From an uncultured Lachnospiraceae bacterium (lineage in GTDB: Bacteria > Bacillota > Clostridia > Lachnospirales > Lachnospiraceae), in NCBI GenBank assembly GCA_934394565.1, contig CAKRQV010000008.1, positions 1-64,000 of the forward strand: a stretch of DNA of 64,000 bases, read 5' to 3'. A program made the translations under genes and the position numbers. The notes under the pieces are model-generated. The model ran no database searches, had not been told where the DNA came from, and was given only the letters and a program-made list of their open reading frames with translations. Shown here in pieces: positions 1 to 6,414 of this stretch (position 1 is the first letter of the stretch; the number at the start of each line of letters is the position of its first letter).

Positions 1-315
1 CGAGAGCAAACGCAGGAGCAGAGAACAGAAAAGGATAGCATGTATGAACTGTCCGCAAAAAATGACCGACTGATGTCGATCAAAGACAATAAAGATATCG
101 AAGAAGCACCTGTGCCGATCAAAGTGTTCTGGGGGCTCCTCATGGGGGCAGCTTCGCTGATCTTCACACTGACAGGAAATATTGACGGTATCAAGATTGT
201 AAAGACGATTGCAGGATTCCCAATACTTCTGATCGGGATCGCAATGGTGGTGCTGTTTGTGATCTATATCATCCGGCATGGCCGGGATAAAGAAATACAG
301 GATATGATGGGCTGA
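1..315 (+). CDS. BCCT-family betaine/carnitine/choline transporter, C-terminal end (partial)
   Basis: The reading frame is open from the first base of the window, so only the last 104 residues of a gene that begins to the left are seen. They contain two hydrophobic segments (around VFWGLLMGAASLIF and GFPILLIGIAMVVL) followed by a basic cytoplasmic tail. The pattern of a short glycine-containing loop, then a GFP motif, then a long last helix is typical of the end of BCCT secondary transporters, which import quaternary amines such as glycine betaine or carnitine. The MttB-family methyltransferase 1.1 kb downstream fits that substrate class and strengthens the call. The family is inferred from a short fragment, and the substrate cannot be read from it. 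A hairpin at 310-331 overlaps the stop codon but has no T tract. Confidence 0.7.
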   Translation, partial: REQTQEQRTEKDSMYELSAKNDRLMSIKDNKDIEEAPVPIKVFWGLLMGAASLIFTLTGNIDGIKIVKTIAGFPILLIGIAMVVLFVIYIIRHGRDKEIQDMMG

Positions 316-411
316 TGCATTTGCATCAGCCAAAAAGTTTGTGAGGTATGACTGTTTTACATTAAAAACCTTGGTAAACTCTCCAAAAAGAAAAAAGCGA
401 TGGCAAAGTAA

Positions 412-440
412 TTGACATTCGTTGAAAACTATATTACACT
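412..440 (+). promoter_or_regulatory. Sigma-A promoter of the tetR gene
   Basis: TTGACA at 412-417 and TACACT at 435-440 are separated by 17 bases. The predicted transcription start, near 447, lies just before the palindromic operator at 450-463, so a bound repressor would sit on the initially transcribed region. Confidence 0.65.
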
Positions 441-449
441 TCAAACATA

Positions 450-463
450 GTAATCGTGATTAC
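450..463. promoter_or_regulatory. Palindromic operator (TetR-type), copy 1
   Basis: GTAATC-GT-GATTAC is a 14-bp inverted repeat 17 bp before the tetR start codon and just downstream of its promoter. The same half-sites recur at 1377-1390 before the methyltransferase gene. A dyad shared by the regulator and the adjacent pathway gene is the usual sign of an autoregulated TetR-family repressor. Confidence 0.7.
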
Positions 464-480
464 CTTTAAGGAACAAATGT

Positions 481-1164
481 ATGAATATCAATATTGATAG
501 AAAAAGAAAATATGTACGGATCGTATCCGAGATTTTAAGAACGGAGGGGATGCAGGGCGTAAGTATCCGGCGTGTTGCGAAAGAAGCCGGCTGTACAAGC
601 GCAGTGTTATACAAGCATTTTGATAACCTGGAGCATCTGATCATGGTAGCTTCTGTTGAATTTCTGGCCCCGTATACGATGGAATTAAGTAAACTTACCA
701 AGAGAACAGATATCACATCCATCCAGATGGATCTGTATCTCTGGAAATTCTTTATACGAGAGGCGTTTTCCAACAAAATTTATTATGAGATGATGTTTTT
801 TGGTGACAATACCGATATGCTGGAAAAATGTATCTACGAATATTACTCTTTATTTCCTGAAAATGAAAAGGAGATGGATGGCTTTGGAGCCAGTATCATT
901 CTGAGCAGCGATCTGAATGAACGAGAATTTATCCGTCTCAGACGAGCCGCAAATGCAGGATTGATCACGATGGAAAATGCATTTACGCTCAGCCGCCTGA
1001 CAACTGCCGTTTTCAGAGGTATGTTTTCACAATATCCCGATATGCAGAATGACAGAGGTATGTTGCAGATGGCGGTGGATGACTGTTATCAGTTAATATA
1101 TGAGCTGTTCAAACGGTTTGTTGCACCGGGGACGTCTCTCGATATCAGTGACATCACAGGATAG
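481..1164 (+). CDS. TetR/AcrR-family transcriptional regulator
   Basis: A protein of 227 aa with an N-terminal TetR helix-turn-helix at about residues 10-56 (GVSIRRVAKEAGCTSAVLYKHF, the recognition helix ending in the family's Y-K-H-F signature). It is followed by an all-helical ligand-binding and dimerisation domain with no recognisable substrate motif. It lies between the BCCT fragment and the MttB-family gene, all on the + strand. Matching palindromes at 450-463 and 1372-1395 flank it, so it probably represses itself and the methyltransferase/MFS unit and responds to a quaternary amine or a product. That effector is inference from context only. A likely terminator follows at 1168-1216, so tetR appears to be transcribed separately from the downstream genes. 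Confidence 0.85.
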   Translation: MNINIDRKRKYVRIVSEILRTEGMQGVSIRRVAKEAGCTSAVLYKHFDNLEHLIMVASVEFLAPYTMELSKLTKRTDITSIQMDLYLWKFFIREAFSNKIYYEMMFFGDNTDMLEKCIYEYYSLFPENEKEMDGFGASIILSSDLNEREFIRLRRAANAGLITMENAFTLSRLTTAVFRGMFSQYPDMQNDRGMLQMAVDDCYQLIYELFKRFVAPGTSLDISDITG

Positions 1165-1167
1165 AGT

Positions 1168-1216
1168 AAAAAAAGATATGGCATTTTCGGGTATACGGTT
1201 GTACATATCTTTTTTT
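1168..1216. terminator. Bidirectional A/T-flanked hairpin after tetR
   Basis: AAAAAAAGATATG at 1168-1180 pairs with CATATCTTTTTTT at 1204-1216 (13-bp arms), beginning four bases after the tetR stop. The U-rich right arm makes it a plausible intrinsic terminator, although the stem is AT-rich and the loop is long (23 nt). Confidence 0.55.
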
Positions 1217-1234
1217 ATTACCTTCAAAGGTAAT
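1217..1234. repeat. Everted dyad related to the TetR operator half-site
   Basis: ATTACCTT-CA-AAGGTAAT is a perfect 8-bp inverted repeat. It contains the GTAAT/ATTAC half-sites of the two operators but in divergent instead of convergent orientation. The stretch GATTACCTT also occurs at copy 1 of the operator (458-466). It could be an auxiliary repressor site or chance. Confidence 0.35.
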
Positions 1235-1371
1235 CAAGAGAACCTTTGACGATATATATGGAATTACAAAAAGGGAAAGGTAGTTATTTTACTATAGTAT
1301 AAGTATGATTTGTTGATTCGGAGAATCAATATAATACCAGCTGATCGTTGTATCAGCATTTATTTACGCCC

Positions 1372-1395
1372 CAAAAGTAATCGCGATTACATTTG
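1372..1395. promoter_or_regulatory. Palindromic operator (TetR-type), copy 2, before the mttB-like gene
   Basis: The core GTAATCGCGATTAC (1377-1390) is a perfect 14-bp palindrome. It extends outward as CAAAA (1372-1376) and ATTTG (1391-1395), giving a 24-bp dyad with one mismatched pair. It lies about 55 bp before the methyltransferase start and downstream of a TATAAT box at 1330-1335. That box is preceded by a separate dyad, TTGATTC-GGA-GAATCAA, at 1313-1329. Confidence 0.75.
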
Positions 1396-1449
1396 TAAAC
1401 GATGTTTAAGTTTAATAATACTTTGCAAATATGAAAGAGAGGAAGTCAT

Positions 1450-2889
1450 ATGAGAACCAAAGAAGCTGAAATTGCACGCGATCAGGAAATTGTTGAGCTG
1501 ATTCATCAGAATACATTAAAGATTCTGGAAGAGATAGGTATAGCTTTTTTAAGTGAAGAAGCGCTTGATCTTCTTCGCAGCAATGGTGTTAAAGTCGAAG
1601 GAAACCGAGCATACTTTACACCGGAACAGGTGATGCATGCACTGGATGTGGCAAAAAAAGAATTTACCGTGTATGCCCGCAATCCAAAATATAATGTGCA
1701 TATGAATACTGTAGATCTGTATATGACACCGGGTTACGGAAGCCCGACTGTCTGCGAAGCTGATGGCACACTCAGACCGGCCATGTTTAATGATTTTCTG
1801 AAGCTAGCCACGATCGTGCAGGAAAGTGAAGAATTTTCCATCAACGGTGGTATCCTTGCGCAGCCTTCTGACATTGAAGCTGAGATCTCTGCAGAAGTTA
1901 TGGTATATGCAACGCTCTGCCGTTCAGATAAAGCACTGTTTTCTGTCTGTGGTGGAAAAAAGCAGGCAGAGAACATCATGAAAATGATGAAAATTATCTT
2001 TGGTGATGATTTAACAGAAACACCATGTACCTTCAATCTGATTTCTCCGTTAAGCCCGCTTGGTGTGACAAAGAATACGATCGATACGATGGATGTCTGC
2101 GCCAGAAATGGTCAGCCTTTAGTCATTGCCCCCGGAAATATGGCCGGAGCGACAGGACCGATCTCCGTAGCCGGTAACGTTTCAGAAGCAAATGCGGAAT
2201 TCCTTGGACTGAATGTTTATGCACAGATGGTACGTCCGGGTACACCGATCATCTATGGATTTGCCTCCACTGTCAGTGATATGCGCAATATGCAGGCCTC
2301 TAATGCCAGTCCGGGCTTTGTAAAACAGGCGAAATATGGTTCACTGCTTGCGAAGAAATATGGCGTTCCCTGCAGAAGCGGCGGCGGTATGTCAGATGCC
2401 AACGGTCTGACAGCACAGGCCGGTGTGGAAAGCGCCATGAGTTTCTTTGAATCTTTCCAGGAAAGAGCAAACCTGATGATGCATGCGACAGGATCCCTGC
2501 ATTCTTTTAACACAGTCAGCATCGAAAAATTCCTTCTGGATATCGAGACATACACCAGAATGAAATATTATTTTGACGATATTCCGACGGATGAAGAGGC
2601 TATGGCTTTTGATGCAATCAAAGAAGCTATTGAAGAAGAAAACGGAACGTTCGTAACATTGGACCATACGTTTGACAGATGCCGTATCGATCCATGGTAC
2701 AGTCAGGTCGCTATCCACAAAGTGACAAAGGGCGATCCGAACAAAGCCCTGTATGAATCCATTCAGAAAAGAATCCAGAAACTTCTGGATGAATATGAAC
2801 GTCCGGAACTGGAAGAAGATAAACGACAGGCACTGGATGAACTGATGAGAGGTCTTGGAATGAAAGATGAGGATATCGCAAGAACCTGA
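1450..2889 (+). CDS. MttB-superfamily quaternary-amine:corrinoid methyltransferase (non-pyrrolysine)
   Basis: A protein of 479 aa that matches the trimethylamine methyltransferase (MttB/MtgB) family along its length. The N-terminal IHQNTLKILEEIGIAF and the YMTPGYGSPTVCEADG region are characteristic. Members move a methyl group from a methylated amine to the Co(I) of a small corrinoid protein. True MttB has an in-frame amber read as pyrrolysine. Here the frame is uninterrupted, so it belongs to the MtgB/MtpB/MtcB/MtyB-like group acting on betaines or carnitine derivatives. Which substrate cannot be told from sequence. No corrinoid protein, reductive activator or methylcorrinoid:THF methyltransferase is visible nearby, so these would have to be elsewhere. 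The start has a good GAGAGGAAG site. It is probably cotranscribed with the MFS gene (42-nt gap). Confidence 0.88.
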   Translation: MRTKEAEIARDQEIVELIHQNTLKILEEIGIAFLSEEALDLLRSNGVKVEGNRAYFTPEQVMHALDVAKKEFTVYARNPKYNVHMNTVDLYMTPGYGSPTVCEADGTLRPAMFNDFLKLATIVQESEEFSINGGILAQPSDIEAEISAEVMVYATLCRSDKALFSVCGGKKQAENIMKMMKIIFGDDLTETPCTFNLISPLSPLGVTKNTIDTMDVCARNGQPLVIAPGNMAGATGPISVAGNVSEANAEFLGLNVYAQMVRPGTPIIYGFASTVSDMRNMQASNASPGFVKQAKYGSLLAKKYGVPCRSGGGMSDANGLTAQAGVESAMSFFESFQERANLMMHATGSLHSFNTVSIEKFLLDIETYTRMKYYFDDIPTDEEAMAFDAIKEAIEEENGTFVTLDHTFDRCRIDPWYSQVAIHKVTKGDPNKALYESIQKRIQKLLDEYERPELEEDKRQALDELMRGLGMKDEDIART

Positions 2890-2931
2890 TACAGTTCATG
2901 CGTCTAAACAGACAGAAAGGTTGGAAAGAGT

Positions 2932-4167
2932 ATGACGAAAGATACAATCAAAAAGTATGGTACATTGCTGCTGTTAGCCTGTGGTGCGGGTTTCATTTTC
3001 CAGCTGCCGTATATCCGTGAAACATTTTATATCCCGATCCAGAATGCCATGGGGCTGACAAATGCACAGATGGGATCTTTAAACGGATGGTATGCCATTC
3101 TGGCGACACCGGCATATTTTCTGGGTGGCATCGTTGCAGATAAATTTTCACCAAAGATTATGCTGACATTTTCCTTTATCAGTACGGGACTTCTGGGTAT
3201 CTGGTTTTCCATGTTTCCGGGATATCAGGCCAGTCAGCTGATTTTTGCCCTGATGGGTATCACGACAGTACTCACCTATTGGAGCTCTGTCATTAAAACG
3301 GTGCGTATGCTGGGCAGCTCAGATGAACAGGGACGTCTGTTCGGTCTTCAGGAGGGTTTACGAGGATTTTTGAATGCGTTGCTGGTGTTTGTGATGGCGG
3401 CTGTATATGCCAGATTTGCAGACAATGTTGTGGGGGCCGCCATGGCGATCCGTTTATGTGCGATCCTTTTACTGGTGATCGGTGTCCTTTGCTGGTTCGT
3501 GATAGACGATGGAAACCAGACAGGTCAGACAGAATCGTTAAAAGACATATTTGCAGGTATGTGGAAATGTCTGAAACTGCCTAGAGTCTGGATGCTGGTA
3601 GGTATCGTATTTACGGCATACAGTGTCTATGGTCTGATGAGCTATATCAATACCTATCTGGTATCCCATTATGGCATGTCAGAGACGATGGCAGCCAATC
3701 TTGGTGGTATCCGTTATCTGATGCAGGGTATCGGAGGTGTAGCCGGTGGTTTCCTGGCAGATAAGATCCATTCCAGATTAAAGGTGATCTCTGGAGCCTC
3801 TTTACTTCTTGCCATCAGCTGGGCCGTCTTTTTACTGATTCCGGTACAGACTTCGATGCTGATGCCGGTAGTTGCCAATTTCTTTATCGGTGTACTTCTG
3901 GTATATGCGATCCGCAGCCAGTATTTTGCAGATATTGACGATGCCGGTATTGATGTAAATGTGACAGGACGTGTATCCGGAATTCTTTCAACATTCGGAT
4001 ATCTGCCAGATGTGTTCATGTTTACGATGGTTGGTCACTGGCTGGACAGCGGAACCGGTACAGAAGGATATAACAAAGTCTTTATCTATGCAACGGTCAT
4101 GGGTATCTGCTGTATGCTGTTATCCGGTATACTGGTCAAAATCTGCAGCAAGAAAGCTAAAGCCTGA
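2932..4167 (+). CDS. Major facilitator superfamily (MFS) transporter
   Basis: A protein of 411 aa with about 12 hydrophobic segments. It has an MFS loop motif after helix 2 (GGIVADKFSPKIM) and its counterpart in the second half (GGFLADKIHSRLK), so both six-helix halves are intact. It begins 42 nt after the MttB-family gene behind AGAAAGG and is followed by a strong terminator, so the two form a bicistronic unit. It may import the methylated amine or export the demethylated product. Direction and substrate are inference from position. The middle loop between helices 6 and 7 is short. The family assignment is firm, the subfamily is not. Confidence 0.85.
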   Translation: MTKDTIKKYGTLLLLACGAGFIFQLPYIRETFYIPIQNAMGLTNAQMGSLNGWYAILATPAYFLGGIVADKFSPKIMLTFSFISTGLLGIWFSMFPGYQASQLIFALMGITTVLTYWSSVIKTVRMLGSSDEQGRLFGLQEGLRGFLNALLVFVMAAVYARFADNVVGAAMAIRLCAILLLVIGVLCWFVIDDGNQTGQTESLKDIFAGMWKCLKLPRVWMLVGIVFTAYSVYGLMSYINTYLVSHYGMSETMAANLGGIRYLMQGIGGVAGGFLADKIHSRLKVISGASLLLAISWAVFLLIPVQTSMLMPVVANFFIGVLLVYAIRSQYFADIDDAGIDVNVTGRVSGILSTFGYLPDVFMFTMVGHWLDSGTGTEGYNKVFIYATVMGICCMLLSGILVKICSKKAKA

Positions 4168-4211
4168 AATGCAGGCACAGGTGATGCCAGAATAAGACAG
4201 AAGTAAAGCAA

Positions 4212-4254
4212 AAAACCTGTAGCAAATCTAAACACTGGATTTGCTACAGGTTTT
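4212..4254. terminator. Strong bidirectional intrinsic terminator
   Basis: A perfect 17-bp stem: 4212-4228 (AAAACCTGTAGCAAATC) pairs with 4238-4254, with a 9-nt loop. It has A/T runs on both sides and lies between the convergent MFS and glycosidase genes, so it can serve both. Confidence 0.9.
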
Positions 4255-4331
4255 GTTTAACTGGCAACTATCAGAACTGTTTGGCAGAATCTGATATATA
4301 ACATATAAAGCTGCGTGTGTGATTACATATA

Positions 4332-5612
4332 TTAATCAGCAATCCTGTTGACCAGCAAAGCATCCGGCATGTAACGCCCTTTGCCGGATACGGAACTGGA
4401 TTTTGTGATCTGGCGGCCATCATAGTACATGACGGCGGAGCTGCCGCCATCCAGATTCATGCCCTGGTAGGCTTTGTAGCGGAGCATGATCTTGGTGCAG
4501 GTGGCTACGGAGCAGCCGAGGCTGTAGCCGGGCTGGCGGCCGTCGATGACAAGCATCAGGAGCGAGCCGTCCTTTTCCTGGCCGAGGGTAGTACGGGGCT
4601 GGATACCCATACAGTAGCCTTCGTTGACGGCTTCTACACCATCTACGATAAGGGCCGGATAAAATTCAAGACCCCAGCGATAATCGCTGACGTCGGTATT
4701 TTTGTAGTTGACAACATAGAGTTTGTTTTTCTTATCAAGACCGACAAATTTCCAGGCTGGCGCCATCTTGTGTTCGCCATATTCTACACCGTCTACGACG
4801 AGGGAGCCGTTGACTTTTCCTCCGTTACCTACACCTTTTGGATCAATAAAACCACTGGCATTAATGCCGAGAATAGCATCGTTGTCCTGACAGAAGGTGG
4901 CAATCTTGTCACCGTGGGTGCCGAGCTGTTTGGCTTTGGTCAGTTCAACCTGGGAAGGCTCTTTGGCAATGGCCAGCTTGCCTTTGTAATTGTTACCATC
5001 AGTTTCGATGATCAGCAGATTATTCGGGGCATTGATCACGAGGATTGGATCCCCCTCCACGGTTTTCAGACCGAGTTTCTGATCAAAATCCTCGATATGG
5101 AGGGATTCGTAACCATCGGTCAGCAGATCAGGATTTTCTTCCAGATATTCATGAACAGTATCACTGTCGATTTCCCAGTATTTTTCATAAAATTCCTGTG
5201 CACCGGTATCGTCAGTGATCGCTTCACCCTGAAGCAAAAGTCCGGGCTCGGTAATTTCACTGTCATCCCCCCAGGTGGTATTGAAGTCTGCGGAATGGTT
5301 CAGGGCATCTTCCTGCGCCTGGATTGCCTGATCGATCACGCTGCGGGGAATGAACATCGTAGCAAGCCACTGATGGCTGTTGGTCGTCATGGCGGTCAGA
5401 ATGTAAATCGTGCGCCATTTGGCGATGAACGGAATATTCGAAAATACAGCGGTCATATACAGCACAACCAGTACCACTACGGTGACGATCGCCCGGCGGA
5501 TCCGTCTCAGCCGGCGCTTTTTTCGGGAAAGTTTCTTTTTCTTCGGCTTTTCTGAAATTTCGGGTATAATTTCCTGATAGCCTTCGTTTCTTTTCTTTTT
5601 TCTGGAAGCCAT
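4332..5612 (-). CDS. Phosphodiester glycosidase (NAGPA-domain) membrane protein
   Basis: A protein of 426 aa. It has a lysine/arginine-rich cytoplasmic N terminus (residues 1-40), one transmembrane anchor (about 41-58), a 150-residue linker, and a C-terminal NAGPA domain (about 230-426). Visible domain motifs are ILGINASGF, IQPRTTLGQ, LVIDGRQPGYS and MNLDGGSSAVMYY. The domain is named after the mammalian mannose-6-phosphate uncovering enzyme. Bacterial relatives, such as B. subtilis YoeB/YomE-type proteins, are thought to act on cell-surface glycans or teichoic acids. It is a single - strand gene among + strand genes, with its own promoter. The exact substrate is unknown. Confidence 0.85.
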   Translation of the reverse strand: MASRKKKRNEGYQEIIPEISEKPKKKKLSRKKRRLRRIRRAIVTVVVLVVLYMTAVFSNIPFIAKWRTIYILTAMTTNSHQWLATMFIPRSVIDQAIQAQEDALNHSADFNTTWGDDSEITEPGLLLQGEAITDDTGAQEFYEKYWEIDSDTVHEYLEENPDLLTDGYESLHIEDFDQKLGLKTVEGDPILVINAPNNLLIIETDGNNYKGKLAIAKEPSQVELTKAKQLGTHGDKIATFCQDNDAILGINASGFIDPKGVGNGGKVNGSLVVDGVEYGEHKMAPAWKFVGLDKKNKLYVVNYKNTDVSDYRWGLEFYPALIVDGVEAVNEGYCMGIQPRTTLGQEKDGSLLMLVIDGRQPGYSLGCSVATCTKIMLRYKAYQGMNLDGGSSAVMYYDGRQITKSSSVSGKGRYMPDALLVNRIAD

Positions 5613-5656
5613 CTTTATCTCCTGTATGTTTTATAGTATACACATAAATATGCCTA

Positions 5657-5685
5657 ATTCTATCACAGATACAGGATGAGTACAA
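5657..5685 (-). promoter_or_regulatory. Promoter of the NAGPA-domain gene
   Basis: On the - strand TTGTAC (complement of 5680-5685) and TAGAAT (complement of 5657-5662) are 17 bases apart. A TGn extension precedes the -10 box. The start codon follows about 45 bases later, behind ACAGGAGA. Confidence 0.6.
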
Positions 5686-5867
5686 TCAAACAGGTTTTAC
5701 AATTTTTTTACAAATGTGAAAAAATCTTAACGTAAAAAAAGGATATGAAAAGGTTCTGTCAGAGGCGGAAAAAAATATGTAATAATTTGTGAGAAATATA
5801 CAAAAACAAGCGCATAATTTGGGTAGATATAAGAGTACAATAAAATAGATTTATAAATCCATACTTC

Positions 5868-5950
5868 AAGGAGGAGAGAAACAAAACATAAAGCATAAAA
5901 TAGTGCACAACCTCCCGGAGATGATACTGTCTCCGGGAATTTTATTTTTT
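5868..5950 (+). ncRNA. Possible short untranslated transcript with orphan Shine-Dalgarno and terminator
   Basis: In the 436-nt gap between the NAGPA gene and blaI there is an AAGGAGGAG (5868-5876) with no start codon at a usable distance. It is followed by a clear intrinsic terminator: CCCGGAGA 5914-5921, TCTCCGGG 5930-5937, then a T-rich tail. The CCTCC at 5911-5915, overlapping the left terminator arm, could instead pair with the GGAGG at 5870-5874. The rest of the gap (5690-5860) is AT-rich and shows nothing else to me. No clear promoter was found, so this is tentative. Confidence 0.35.
5914..5950 (+). terminator. Intrinsic terminator upstream of the blaI promoter
   Basis: An 8-bp GC-rich stem (CCCGGAGA/TCTCCGGG) with an 8-nt loop is followed by AATTTTATTTTTT. 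It ends about 20 bp before the blaI -35 box and insulates that promoter from upstream transcription, or ends a short RNA. Confidence 0.8.
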
Positions 5951-5970
5951 ATCCACAATAAGCTTCCTTC

Positions 5971-5999
5971 TTGACAACATGGTTTACTTGCGATAAACT
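5971..5999 (+). promoter_or_regulatory. Promoter of the blaI-blaR1 operon
   Basis: TTGACA at 5971-5976 and TAAACT at 5994-5999 with a 17-base spacer. The spacer and -10 box are covered by the first BlaI-type operator. Confidence 0.75.
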
Positions 6000-6032
6000 A
6001 CAGGCAAAGAAGAGGTTTATCGTAAGTAAACC
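5981..6032. promoter_or_regulatory. Paired BlaI/MecI-type operators
   Basis: Two dyads each have GTTTA/TAAAC ends: 5982-5998 and 6015-6031. They are also inverted copies of each other: the 18-nt arm 5981-5998 matches the complement of 6015-6032 with one mismatch. The first covers the -10 box and the second the early transcript, as in autoregulated bla/mec-type systems. The half-site GTTTA(C) differs from the TACA core of staphylococcal bla operators. Confidence 0.75.
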
Positions 6033-6048
6033 GATATAGGAGGGCATT

Positions 6049-6411
6049 ATGGAGATTGAGTTGGGCGAGGTACAGGAGCGTTTTGCAAAGCTTCTCTGGG
6101 AGCGGGTGCCGGTAACTTCGGGGGAGCTGGTTAAGATCTGCGAGCAGGAATTTGGCTGGAAAAAGCCGACGACATATACGGTGCTTAGAAAGCTGTGTGA
6201 AAAGGGACTGTTTCGGAATGAAGGCGGCACGGTGACGGAACTTGTGACGGAGGAGGATTTTTATGCTGCGCGGAGCACGCGGTTTGTAGAGGATACGTTT
6301 CATGGTTCTCTGCCTGCGTTTCTGGCAGCGTTTACATCACAGAAAAAGCTTTCTAAAAAGGAAGTGGACGATATCCAGTCGATGATCGACAGTTTCCGGG
6401 AAGAGAGGTAA
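6049..6411 (+). CDS. BlaI/MecI/CopY-family transcriptional repressor
   Basis: A protein of 120 aa with the BlaI winged-helix domain (about residues 1-75; VMELLWER-like start, then TTYTVLRKLCEKGLF, which is the recognition helix and wing). The C-terminal dimerisation helix is short. Proteins of this family hold their own operon shut and are inactivated by proteolysis started by a BlaR1-type receptor, which is encoded 3 nt downstream. The start is set by GGAGGGC eight bases upstream. No beta-lactamase or PBP2a gene is nearby, so its targets beyond itself are not visible. Confidence 0.88.
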   Translation: MEIELGEVQERFAKLLWERVPVTSGELVKICEQEFGWKKPTTYTVLRKLCEKGLFRNEGGTVTELVTEEDFYAARSTRFVEDTFHGSLPAFLAAFTSQKKLSKKEVDDIQSMIDSFREER

Positions 6412-6414
6412 GGT

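Noticed and set aside
310..331. Hairpin at the BCCT stop codon as an intrinsic terminator
   Set aside because: The stem is good (GGCTGATG/CATCAGCC) but AAAAAG follows instead of a T run, so it does not fit a + strand terminator.
1450..2889. Pyrrolysine-containing MttB
   Set aside because: The frame runs to its natural end without an in-frame amber codon, so pyrrolysine need not be invoked.
4770..5555. A 261-codon open frame on + opposite the NAGPA gene
   Set aside because: It mirrors the coding bias of the glycosidase gene and shows no family motif.
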